Shown here in pieces: positions 19,401 through 25,692 of a stretch of DNA of 25,692 nucleotides. This DNA comes from a virus. The translations under genes were made by a program, and so were the position numbers. The stretch's first letter is position 1, and every line of letters begins with the position of its first letter. The notes beneath the pieces are model-generated. The model worked only from the letters and a program-made list of their open reading frames with translations, did no database searches and was not told the origin of the DNA. The stretch lies in IMG/VR virus record IMGVR_UViG_3300043773_001920, positions 1 through 25,692 of that record; one strand, given 5' to 3'.

Positions 19401-20023
19401 GTCGTCGACCCTACCGCGCCACCGGGAGGGGTCGCGCCCTCCGCGGCGACCAGCGCCGTCCACTCGTCGGTGGGGAAGAACCCTGGCTCGCAGTCACCGT
19501 GGCGACGGTGCCACCACCCGCCCGCCTCCCGGGCCAGCGTGGCGAGGTTGTCCGTGACGGGGTGGCCGGCGTGGCTCGCGTCGCGCCACAGGTCGAAGGC
19601 CATCGTCTCCGGCCACACGCCGTCCTCGTCGTCGAAGGCATCGTAGTAGTTCCGCGCGTAGCACTCCATCGCCTCGCGCAGCCGCAGCGCCGCCTCTCCG
19701 TCGAGACCACCGCGCGCCTCGACGACCGCAACTTCCAGCCGGCGGGCCGCGGCGTCCGCCTCTTGCCGGAGCGCCACCCGCTTCGCCTCGCACGCTGGGC
19801 AGTCACCGAAGCGCCGGCCCTCTGGCAGCGGCTCCTTGCAGGTGTGGCAGAGGCAGCACCGCTCGGCTGCGGCGAGGCTCTGCCGGGCGCCGTCCGCGAT
19901 GTGGGCGGCCTTGCCGTTGCGCCAGTAGGTCATGCACGCGCTGCCCTTGTCGCCGAGGGTGTGGCAACGCCCGCACGCCCAGGCGTAGGTGATGCGGTTG
20001 TGGCGCAAGGGGATGGGGTTCAT
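19397..20023 (-). CDS. Zinc-finger hypothetical protein, 208 aa
   Basis: The N-terminus holds several Cys pairs: CGRC (17-20), CCLCHTC (about 56-62) and CPAC (74-77), consistent with two zinc sites, possibly a ribbon of the kind seen in phage HNH-like or primase-like proteins but with no nuclease residues. The rest is helical with a Trp/His-rich segment (WWHRRHGDCEPGFF). No family is recognised. The final residues ATPPGGAVGSTT are encoded by the next gene's promoter. It overlaps the DUF3310 start by 4 bp. Confidence 0.62.
   Translation of the reverse strand: MNPIPLRHNRITYAWACGRCHTLGDKGSACMTYWRNGKAAHIADGARQSLAAAERCCLCHTCKEPLPEGRRFGDCPACEAKRVALRQEADAAARRLEVAVVEARGGLDGEAALRLREAMECYARNYYDAFDDEDGVWPETMAFDLWRDASHAGHPVTDNLATLAREAGGWWHRRHGDCEPGFFPTDEWTALVAAEGATPPGGAVGSTT
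19401..19435 (-). promoter_or_regulatory. Leaderless-type promoter (family member 13)
   Basis: On the minus strand: GCGACC (19435-19430) followed by CCTCCC, a 16-bp spacer, TAGGGT (19413-19408), then 7 nt to ATG 19400. It probably serves DUF3310 and thyA together. Confidence 0.68.
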
Positions 20024-20057
20024 GGCGTCACCGTGTCACGTCGTCGGGAGGGGTCGC
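20024..20057 (-). promoter_or_regulatory. Leaderless-type promoter (family member 14)
   Basis: On the minus strand: GCGACC (20057-20052) followed by CCTCCC, a 16-bp spacer, CACGGT (20035-20030), then 6 nt to ATG 20023. Confidence 0.62.
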
Positions 20058-20339
20058 GGACCCGGGACCGATGGGCGACCAGTCCTCGTCGTCGGTCACC
20101 GTCCGCACGATGTCGACCATCCGCGCCGCGACCTCCGCGCCGCCGGTGATGCCCTCGGCGTTGGCCCTGGCGATCTCGGCGTCCAGGTGGTCCAGGATGG
20201 CGCGCACCTCGCCGGGCGCCATCATCGCCCCGTTTGCCACGTTCTCGACGGCGCGGCGGCCTGACACGCGGCTGGCGTTGCGGGCGGTGGACAGGTCCGC
20301 GAGGAGGCCGAAGAACAGCCGGGCTTGTCGGTTGGTCAT
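20028..20339 (-). CDS. Hypothetical helical protein, 103 aa
   Basis: A small helical protein (NRQARLFFGLLADLSTARNASR ... VRAILDHLDAEIARANAE) without cysteine or membrane features; no family is recognised. It ends SATPPDDVTR across the next promoter. It starts from a divergent promoter region at 20340-20391 and is shielded from the upstream lysis and tail transcripts by a strong terminator. Confidence 0.6.
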   Translation of the reverse strand: MTNRQARLFFGLLADLSTARNASRVSGRRAVENVANGAMMAPGEVRAILDHLDAEIARANAEGITGGAEVAARMVDIVRTVTDDEDWSPIGPGSATPPDDVTR

Positions 20340-20373
20340 GGCGCCATCCTACGGCGCGGCGCACACGGGTCTG
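20340..20373 (-). promoter_or_regulatory. Leaderless-type promoter (family member 15)
   Basis: On the minus strand: CAGACC (20373-20368) continuing CGTG, a 16-bp spacer, TAGGAT (20351-20346), then 6 nt to ATG 20339. The CCTCCC extension is lost, but spacing and the hexamer are kept. Confidence 0.55.
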
Positions 20374-20391
20374 ACGCGCTACGATCCGGCC

Positions 20392-20529
20392 ATGGGCAAG
20401 ACCAACCTGCGGAAGTTCGCCGCCGAGCTGCGCAAGGCCCGCGCAGAGATGAGCGCCGACACCAGCGAGGAGGCGTACCGTCAGGCTCACGACGCCCTGG
20501 CCGGCAAGACGATGGCGCCACAAAAGGCA
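20392..20529 (+). pseudogene. Possible truncated plus-strand gene
   Basis: A TACGAT hexamer (20380-20385) lies 6 nt before ATG 20392, the same geometry as the leaderless family, although no GACC box is found 16 bp upstream. The first ~45 residues (MGKTNLRKFAAELRKARAEM...) look like a genuine basic amphipathic protein start. After 20529 the frame runs without a stop through the terminator stem and antisense to the endolysin gene, so the original 3' end seems to be missing. The coordinates mark only the credible part. Confidence 0.3.
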
Positions 20530-20560
20530 GACGCCCCGCACGGCGTACCGGCGGGGCGTC
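20522..20560 (-). terminator. Strong rho-independent terminator of the tail and lysis block
   Basis: A perfect 10-bp stem, GACGCCCCGC (20530-20539) with GCGGGGCGTC (20551-20560), encloses an 11-nt loop. On the minus strand it is followed, 4 nt later, by TTTT (complement of AAAA at 20522-20525). The plus strand lacks a T-run, so it acts on minus-strand transcripts. Confidence 0.85.
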
Positions 20561-20601
20561 AGGGTCGCGGGGCATCAGCCTCGCGGGTCGGGTCTGTAGG
20601 A

Positions 20602-21549
20602 TTATCGGCGGCGGTAGCCCTCGGCGCGGTCCTCGGCCAGCGACGTGGCCATCGTGGCGTGGACCAGCGCCAGGGTCTCGGCGCGCTGGACATCGGTCAT
20701 CGGGTCCGTGTCGGGGATGGCCTCGTCCTCCACGATGACGACGGGCGGCGACGACGGGCGGTCCTCGGCGGGTGGCGCCACGGTCGGCCACGGGAACGGC
20801 CTGGGAATCTCCTGCCCGGCCATCTCCGCGACCTGGAACACGTCGAGCAACGCGCGGACCATGCCCAGCCGCTCCCGCCCGGCGTCGTCGAGGCCGCCGG
20901 TGAACAGGGCGTCCGCGAGCTGGCCGTGCTCCACGTACAGGCTGCGCTTGGCCAGCGCCAGCAGGAGCGCGCGGTTGTGGTGGTTGCGCGGGACCAGGCC
21001 GCCGTTGCGGAAGCCATCGGCCATCACGACCCGCAGCGCGCACTCGTCCGCCGCGGTGAGCCAGTCGCCGCGGTGCATGGCCGCGTACATCTTGGGGAAG
21101 GCTGCGCCGGTGCCGGCCGCCCACGCGATGCTCATGCACACGGTCTGGGCCTCCACGGGCCACGTCACCATGGCCGGGTAGGTCTTGAGCAGCGCCGACT
21201 CGAACTCGTCGAAGCGCACCAGCGTGGCCCGCTCCAGTTCGTCCGGGGGCAGCTCGATCTTGACGTGCTTGCGTGCCTCGCCCGCCCCGATCTGCGCGAT
21301 CCGGTCGCGGACCGCAGCGGGCGCCGACATCAGCGCGTGCCACGCCTCGTCCACGTCGGCGCGCGTCGCCGGCTGCCGGGTCGCGGTGAGGATCCACCGG
21401 TAGGTGTAGGCCAGCGCCAGCGACGGGGTGACGCCGATGGCCACGGTCCACACCTTGCGCCGGCACAGGTACGGCCACGGGATGATGCCTTCCTTGTTGC
21501 GGTTGAAGGCAATCCATCCGGCGCGGATGCTGGGGTCGAGTCGGGTCAT
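20602..21549 (-). CDS. GH24-like lysozyme endolysin
   Basis: A 315-aa protein whose N-terminal ~175 residues fit the T4-lysozyme-like family that cuts the peptidoglycan sugar backbone. The catalytic spacing E-x8-C-x5-T is Glu20 (NKEGIIPW), Cys29 and Thr35 (VWTVAIG). Cys replaces the Asp of T4 lysozyme, a substitution seen in other phage members. The NGGLVPRNHHNRALLLAL segment matches the GLxxRRxxE end of the domain. The last ~100 residues are Pro/Asp-rich and unassigned. ATG 21549 has AAGGAC upstream and overlaps the previous gene by 4 bp. It is the last gene before the terminator. Confidence 0.78.
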   Translation of the reverse strand: MTRLDPSIRAGWIAFNRNKEGIIPWPYLCRRKVWTVAIGVTPSLALAYTYRWILTATRQPATRADVDEAWHALMSAPAAVRDRIAQIGAGEARKHVKIELPPDELERATLVRFDEFESALLKTYPAMVTWPVEAQTVCMSIAWAAGTGAAFPKMYAAMHRGDWLTAADECALRVVMADGFRNGGLVPRNHHNRALLLALAKRSLYVEHGQLADALFTGGLDDAGRERLGMVRALLDVFQVAEMAGQEIPRPFPWPTVAPPAEDRPSSPPVVIVEDEAIPDTDPMTDVQRAETLALVHATMATSLAEDRAEGYRRR

Positions 21550-21788
21550 GGGGTGTCCTTCGGTCGCTGCGTTGCCGCGGCTTGCAGCACGTCTTCCTCG
21601 CCGCACTCGTCCCAGGTGAACCACAGGGCGCCGCACTGGTCGCAGCGGAACCGCTCCGTCCCGGGCGGGTAGACCCACCGGGCGCCATCGTCGCCACGCT
21701 CCAGCCCGGCCACGTCGGCGCGGCGCACGGTGCCGCGGCAGCCGTCTTCCTGGCAGGCGAACGGGCGGTGCGGGTCCGGGTCGGTCAC
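21546..21788 (-). CDS. Small zinc-binding protein, 80 aa
   Basis: GTG start at 21788 overlaps the upstream stop (GTGA). Residues FACQEDGC (about 10-17) and RCDQCGALWFTWDECGEED (about 49-67) provide four or more Cys residues, typical of a small zinc ribbon. No family is recognised. It is coupled to the endolysin gene by a 4-bp overlap, so it is expressed with the lysis genes. Confidence 0.6.
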   Translation of the reverse strand: MTDPDPHRPFACQEDGCRGTVRRADVAGLERGDDGARWVYPPGTERFRCDQCGALWFTWDECGEEDVLQAAATQRPKDTP

Positions 21789-22012
21789 GGGTCCTTCAGG
21801 TACGCCTCGACCACGGCGTCCAGGTTCAGCGGACGTAGCGCCGCCTCCCCGTCGCGGAGGATGCGCCGGGCCAGGTCCAGGCCCATCGCTGGCGTCTCGG
21901 CCACGCGGACGTCGCTGGTGTGGTAGGTGTACGCCGCGCGGGCCTCGCACAGCAGCGCCAGGTAGGCGCGGGCACAGGCGTCGCGGATGCGCTCCGGGGG
22001 TAGCGCGGTCAT
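21785..22012 (-). CDS. Hypothetical protein, 75 aa
   Basis: A small helical protein (PERIRDACARAYLALLCEARAAYTY then HTSDVRVAETP) without membrane or metal motifs. ATG at 22012 overlaps the upstream stop by one base. No family is recognised. It is probably cotranscribed with the lysis genes from the promoter at 22660-22693. Confidence 0.55.
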   Translation of the reverse strand: MTALPPERIRDACARAYLALLCEARAAYTYHTSDVRVAETPAMGLDLARRILRDGEAALRPLNLDAVVEAYLKDP

Positions 22013-22659
22013 CACACCACCCGGATGCGCCAGGCGAGGCGCCGGTCTCCCAGCCACCACCCGTTCGCCTTGCGGACCAGCGTGCGGGTGCGCGCTCGGA
22101 TGGCGGTCGGTAGGCCACGGTTGAGCGGGTCGGTCTGCCCGCCGTCGACGGACATGACCTCGGCGCCGCCGGTCCCGACGACGACGAAGCCATGGGCGAC
22201 ACCTCCCCACTCTTGGAGCCACCGTTGCTGCGCGGTCGGGTCCCTGGGGGGCGAGCCACCCTGCCCGACCATGATGATGTCGCCGGGTCGGATGTCTGGC
22301 GCAGCGTCGCCACGCCAGAGGTCCGGCGTGAGGTAGCCGCGCTGGCGCCCCCACTCCGTCAGCAGCGTCTCGATCTGCCCGAGGGTCTTGGCGTAGGGGG
22401 TGCGGAGCGCATCGACGCGCCGGCCGTGCAGCGTGATCTCGCCGGGCAGGCACCACGCCCCATCGGCGTCCTGCTGGGTGGCCAGGATGGCGCGGGCGTG
22501 GAGCAAGCACGCGCTCTGCGTTGCGGCCATCTGCACCGCGGCGGCCAGGTCGTCGAAGGGGTGGATGGCCTTGGCGTAGGCCGGGCGCTTCGCCTTGTCG
22601 CCGTAGGATAGGTCCACGGTTTCGAGTGCGAGGAGGGTGTTGGTGTCGTCGAAGGCCAT
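22012..22659 (-). CDS. Possible NlpC/P60- or CHAP-like cell-wall hydrolase, 215 aa
   Basis: The protein has the order Cys, His, acidic residue expected of cysteine amidases and peptidases: Cys51 in TQSACLLHARAIL, then PDIRPGDIIMVGQGG (about 121-135, like the LxPGDxV loop of this clan), His156 in VAHGFVVVG and Asp172 in SVDGGQ. Being next to the endolysin supports a role in peptidoglycan cleavage, as a second lysis enzyme or a tail-associated one. The long spacing between Cys and His is unusual, so the assignment is tentative. It has its own leaderless-type promoter. Confidence 0.55.
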   Translation of the reverse strand: MAFDDTNTLLALETVDLSYGDKAKRPAYAKAIHPFDDLAAAVQMAATQSACLLHARAILATQQDADGAWCLPGEITLHGRRVDALRTPYAKTLGQIETLLTEWGRQRGYLTPDLWRGDAAPDIRPGDIIMVGQGGSPPRDPTAQQRWLQEWGGVAHGFVVVGTGGAEVMSVDGGQTDPLNRGLPTAIRARTRTLVRKANGWWLGDRRLAWRIRVV

Positions 22660-22693
22660 CGGGTCACCTTGCCAGAGCGGGTCAGGGGGTCGC
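22660..22693 (-). promoter_or_regulatory. Leaderless-type promoter (family member 16)
   Basis: On the minus strand: GCGACC (22693-22688) followed by CCCTGACC, a 16-bp spacer, CAAGGT (22671-22666), then 6 nt to ATG 22659. It shows the family also serves the lysis module. Confidence 0.55.
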
Positions 22694-22888
22694 GCGGACC
22701 ATGGCGCCGACGTGGCTGCTCACCGCAGGTACGGGCCCGTCCGTCTCGTCGGCCTCCGGCACGCAGGACACCGCCTGCACGCCACAGCAGCCTAGCCAGA
22801 TCAGCACGGCCAGCAACGCCAGGCCGAGGGTCATGTTGATCTGCCGCTCCTCCTCGCCGGGCACGTCGTCGTCATCGTCGTAGGTCAT
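22682..22888 (-). CDS. Small membrane protein, holin or spanin candidate, 68 aa
   Basis: An acidic N-terminus (MTYDDDDDVPGEEERQ) is followed by one hydrophobic helix at about residues 18-41 (MTLGLALLAVLIWLGCCGV) and a short hydrophilic tail with a Cys. One transmembrane segment beside two wall-hydrolase genes suggests a holin-like or inner-spanin-like role. No specific family is recognised. ATG 22888 overlaps the upstream stop by 4 bp. Confidence 0.6.
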   Translation of the reverse strand: MTYDDDDDVPGEEERQINMTLGLALLAVLIWLGCCGVQAVSCVPEADETDGPVPAVSSHVGAMVRATP

Positions 22889-23934
22889 GTGCTTCCCGCC
22901 GTGATCTGGAACGTCTCGTAGCCGTCCCCGTTGGGGAAGCTCTGCACGTCGCCCGTATCGAACGTGACCCGCACCGTGAACTCGTAGATGCCCGCTGCCG
23001 CCGGCTCACCGCTCGCCCACGTGTAGGTCACGCGACCGGTGGGCGAGGACGGGATGACCAGCGTGCGGGTGGTCCACGTCGTCGCCCCGCGTAGCCGGTA
23101 CTGGAGCACGGCGCCGGTGACCGGCATGGTCGCGTCGTTGAGGTTGAACGCCACGCCGTCACGGGTCAGCGTCGCGGTGAAAATCGGTAGCGTGTCGTCC
23201 ACGCGCTTCAGGATCGATGGCACGGAGGTAGCCCTTGTCGTGGTGCGGGTGGTGAGGACGGCGGTGACCTGCCTGGCCACGGCGGCGCTCGTGGTGGTGC
23301 GCGTCGTCAGCGCCCGGGTGACGGTCGGGAACCCGAGTCCGGGGAACTGAAGGCGCAGCGTGCCATACGCCCCGACGGGGACGCCGCCCACGCCCGCGCC
23401 GGACAGGGACAGGGTGCCGCTGCCGGTGGACGCCACGGCCACGCCGCCGGTGCAGACGCCGCCGAGGGACAGGGACCCGGTACCGGTCCCGGCCACCGCC
23501 ACCGTCCCGGAGAGCGCGCCGCCGAGGGACAGCACGCCAGGCGCCGCCCCGCCGACAGGCACCCCGCCGGACGCGGTGCCGGCCAGGGACAGCGCCCCCA
23601 GGGCAGCGCCGCCCACCGGGACGCCGCCCACGCCCACGCCAGCCATGGCGAGGGACGCCGCCGCCGTGCCCCCGACGGGGACGCCCCCGACGCCGACGCC
23701 GGCCAGGGACAGGGCACCGGCCCCGGTCGCCCCGACCGGGACGCCGCCGGTGACGGTGCCGGCCAGGGACAGCGCCCCGGCGCCATCGGCCCCGACCGGC
23801 ACGGACCCGGCGACCACGGCGGCCAGGGTCAGGGTGGCGACCGCTGACGCACCGACCCCGATGGACCCGGTGATGGTGCCGTCGAGGGTGCCGCCGGACG
23901 GCGCCTCATAGAGCGAGCGGAGGACGAGTAGCAT
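22885..23934 (-). CDS. Repeat-containing tail fibre or baseplate protein, 349 aa
   Basis: Residues about 15-195 are a run of 20-residue repeats of the type GGVPVG-x4-GALSLAG-x3, encoded by 60-bp DNA repeats. The Gly/Val/Leu pattern suggests a beta-solenoid or triple-helical stalk. A Thr/Arg-rich linker (LTTRTTT, twice) follows. The C-terminal ~100 residues (FTATLTRDGVAFNLNDA ... VTYTWASGEPAAAGIYEFTVRV) resemble the N-terminal beta-sandwich of BppU-type baseplate proteins. It is probably part of the host-contact apparatus. ATG 23934 has GAGGTGAGG upstream. Confidence 0.7.
   Translation of the reverse strand: MLLVLRSLYEAPSGGTLDGTITGSIGVGASAVATLTLAAVVAGSVPVGADGAGALSLAGTVTGGVPVGATGAGALSLAGVGVGGVPVGGTAAASLAMAGVGVGGVPVGGAALGALSLAGTASGGVPVGGAAPGVLSLGGALSGTVAVAGTGTGSLSLGGVCTGGVAVASTGSGTLSLSGAGVGGVPVGAYGTLRLQFPGLGFPTVTRALTTRTTTSAAVARQVTAVLTTRTTTRATSVPSILKRVDDTLPIFTATLTRDGVAFNLNDATMPVTGAVLQYRLRGATTWTTRTLVIPSSPTGRVTYTWASGEPAAAGIYEFTVRVTFDTGDVQSFPNGDGYETFQITAGST
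23378..23893 (-). repeat. 60-bp tandem repeat within the tail gene
   Basis: Eight full 60-bp units (23378-23857) and a partial ninth. They share CCGGCCAGGGACAG and GGGACGCC blocks and encode the 20-residue GGVPVG/ALSLAG repeat. Units differ mostly at codon positions that alter the variable residues, so the array is old but still in phase. Confidence 0.8.
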
Positions 23935-23948
23935 GGGCGGACCTCACC

Positions 23949-25550
23949 TCACTGTTGCGCGAGGATCTGGAACACCTCGGCGCCGGACGACCGCAAGACC
24001 GTCGGCAGCCCCGCCTTGGTGGACCCGTCGACGAAGGTGACCATGCTCATCCGGCCGCCGACGATGGCCGTGCCTTGCGTGAACCGAAGTTGCGCCCACT
24101 CGTCGAGGTGCCGGTGAAACGCATTGAACCGGTAGAACGTCTGGCTCCCGTTGCCCTGGATGTAGGCGTACTTCCCGCCGTTGATGGTGTTGGCGCCGTC
24201 GTAGACGAGGCAGGACCCGGTGGTCAGCGTGGGGCCGGACCCGTACACGACCGCGTTGCTCCACAGCCCGTTGGTGCCCCCGGCGATGTCCAGCACGTCC
24301 AGCGTCGTCACGCCGCCACCGCGCCAGGTGAACACCTGTGACCAGCGGAAATTCTTGTCCGGGTCCTGCGTGGTGTACGTGGTCGGAATCCCGAACGCCT
24401 GGAACGCCATCACGCCGGCCGCCACCGCGCCGCCGCGGACGCCATAGGTGGTCGTGCTCCAGGTGTCGCCGGTCTGCGCCGAGCCCACGGTGTCCGGCGC
24501 GTAGGTGAAGGTTGACGTGCTGGCGCTGGACCAGAGGATGATCTCGTTGTTGTTCTCGATGACGAACTGGCACGTGGCCGAGGGCGTCACGGTCCAGTTC
24601 CCGTTGACCGTGTAGACCGGGCTGGAGCCGGCCGTGTGCGAGGTAATCCGGCGGCGCTGCCCCACCGCAGTCGGGGTGGTCGTGTCCTTGACGATGCGGA
24701 TCTGGAAGTTGCGGAACTCGTTGGCCAGCACGCTGGCGTCGCCGCCGGTGGCCTGCCCGGTCAGCGTACCGGCCGCGGACGCCGTGGCGGTCAGGGCGCG
24801 ACCGCCTACGCCACCGTCGCCGGTGCCCAGCACGAACCCTTCGCTGGGCACGCAGTTGGAGGGGGTGTAGCCCTCGTCCAGGCAGACGATGGCCGAGTCC
24901 GTCCCGATGGTCGCCGGGAGGTTGGTGGTCCCGAGGTTGCCGGAGAAGGAGTTGGTGGCGACGTCGTAGTATTTCCAGACGCCCGCGGCCAGCGTGCCGG
25001 CGGACAGTAGGTAGACGCGACCCGACAGGATCTCGTAGCCGTCCCCCACGGCCGGCGTGAAGGTGAGCGGCGTGTCCAGCACAATCGTCGGCGTGGTGCC
25101 GCCGCTGTTCGAGAGGATGCGCCGCTCCTGCACCAGCCCGCTACCGCCCGCGGAGTTGCCGATGATGCGGATGGTGAACCCGCCGTCGTCGCCGAGCATG
25201 TTCAGCCCGACGGCCGCCGGGAGCGCCGTGGACAGGGTGAGCCGGGTGGTGCTGGCGCCCGCGGCGATGGTGCCACGAGGACCGCGTGACGGCGCCATGA
25301 CGCCGGTAGCCCCAGCCCCGAAGGTGCCGGTCAGGGCCGGCGACCCGACGAGGGACCAGCCGTTGTTGTTGACGTTGTACTGATTCAACACCGTGGCGCT
25401 GACGAGCTGGAACAGTGCGTGGTAGCGCATCTCCGAGCCGCGCAGGTCGCTGATCATGCACCCGCCGGCAGCCGAGGCGTTGGGAGCCACAGCCAGCGGG
25501 CGCCACTCCGGCAGGTCGAGGATGCTCTTGAATCCAAAGGTGGTCGCCAT
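23949..25550 (-). CDS. Virion structural or tail protein, 533 aa
   Basis: A long Gly/Thr/Ser/Ala-rich, beta-strand-rich protein typical of exposed phage structural proteins. The N-terminal part (about 40-70, YHALFQLVSATVLNQYNVN) and the later Thr-rich repeats resemble large virion proteins I recall from phage metagenomes, but no named domain is recognised. Its place beside the repeat-containing tail gene suggests a tail, fibre or baseplate component. ATG 25550 has an AAGGA site upstream; 14 bp separate its stop from the next gene. Confidence 0.65.
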   Translation of the reverse strand: MATTFGFKSILDLPEWRPLAVAPNASAAGGCMISDLRGSEMRYHALFQLVSATVLNQYNVNNNGWSLVGSPALTGTFGAGATGVMAPSRGPRGTIAAGASTTRLTLSTALPAAVGLNMLGDDGGFTIRIIGNSAGGSGLVQERRILSNSGGTTPTIVLDTPLTFTPAVGDGYEILSGRVYLLSAGTLAAGVWKYYDVATNSFSGNLGTTNLPATIGTDSAIVCLDEGYTPSNCVPSEGFVLGTGDGGVGGRALTATASAAGTLTGQATGGDASVLANEFRNFQIRIVKDTTTPTAVGQRRRITSHTAGSSPVYTVNGNWTVTPSATCQFVIENNNEIILWSSASTSTFTYAPDTVGSAQTGDTWSTTTYGVRGGAVAAGVMAFQAFGIPTTYTTQDPDKNFRWSQVFTWRGGGVTTLDVLDIAGGTNGLWSNAVVYGSGPTLTTGSCLVYDGANTINGGKYAYIQGNGSQTFYRFNAFHRHLDEWAQLRFTQGTAIVGGRMSMVTFVDGSTKAGLPTVLRSSGAEVFQILAQQ

Positions 25551-25551
25551 C

Positions 25552-25692
25552 TCAGGTGATCCTTGCGCGGACTTGCATCGCCCAGGTGGTCTGCGCCGCG
25601 TCGAAAAGTTTGGTCTGCCGGGCGTCGAAGCCCGCGATCTGGTTGAGCGTGGTGACGGTCGCCACCGTGGTCACGGTCGTCACGGTGGTCAC
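25552..25692 (-). CDS. C-terminus of a structural protein (5' end beyond window)
   Basis: The 46 visible residues start with VTTV/ATV repeats, then LNQIAGFDARQTKLFDAAQ and end TWAMQVRARIT. The Val-Thr-Thr repeat followed by LNQIxG and a final RxRIT is a pattern I recall from C-termini of phage tail or minor structural proteins. The stop lies 1 nt before the next ATG, so the two genes are coupled. Confidence 0.65.
   Translation of the reverse strand: MTTVTTVTTVATVTTLNQIAGFDARQTKLFDAAQTTWAMQVRARIT

Noticed and set aside
23378-23893. CRISPR array
   Set aside because: The 60-bp units have no separate repeat and spacer parts and are in frame with a tail protein.

Overview
The window is a piece of a tailed double-stranded DNA phage or prophage genome with very high GC content. 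Signs of this are dense ATGA/GTGA gene overlaps, a tyrosine integrase with an excisionase-like neighbour, a RuvC-type resolvase, phage-type DNA modification enzymes, a dTMP synthesis set, a GH24-like endolysin and large tail proteins. The host cannot be named from the sequence. The end of the integrase resembles integrases I associate with Myxococcota, while the DpdA-like enzyme resembles DpdA2 proteins known from actinophages. A high-GC Gram-negative or actinobacterial host would fit.

Layout. (1) 1-6184, plus strand: a run of overlapping small genes, then a DNA-modification cassette: DpdA2-like transglycosylase, PP-loop (PAPS-reductase-like) protein, two zinc-finger proteins and a cytosine-C5 methyltransferase. 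(2) 6181-9921, plus strand: small hypothetical genes, RuvC-like resolvase, dCTP deaminase and an excisionase-like protein. (3) 9845-11158: integrase, followed directly by a tRNA-3'-end-like sequence that is probably attP. (4) 11255-17172, plus strand: a SLOG-like protein, then short transcription units of mostly unknown genes (HNH, ribbon-helix-helix-like, DUF6011/HARP-like). These are driven by strong TTGACA promoters, five of which carry a palindromic operator filling the spacer. (5) 17182-20339, minus strand: DHFR, thymidylate synthase, DUF3310 and small proteins. (6) 20602-25692, minus strand: endolysin, a second possible cell-wall hydrolase, a small membrane protein and tail or receptor-contact proteins. 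A strong terminator at 20522-20560 ends this block.

The most striking feature is regulatory. Sixteen genes on both strands are preceded by the same promoter: GACC(CCTCCC), exactly 16 bp, then a YANNNT-type hexamer whose last base lies 6 or 7 nt before the start codon. That geometry puts transcription initiation at or next to the start codon, so these genes should be leaderless. The promoters are usually embedded in the 3' end of the upstream gene and dictate its last residues. A second class (TTGACA-16-TATGAT) makes leadered mRNAs that share a covarying GC hairpin just before the Shine-Dalgarno. In this class the inverted repeat ATACGG-N4-CCGTAT occupies the spacer, which suggests a repressor regulon. 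Two operator promoters combine both themes and look leaderless.

Functionally, the modification cassette probably protects phage DNA from host restriction. dCTP deaminase, ThyA and DHFR would feed dTTP synthesis. RuvC, Xis and Int handle recombination and lysogeny, and the minus-strand block builds the tail tip and lyses the cell.
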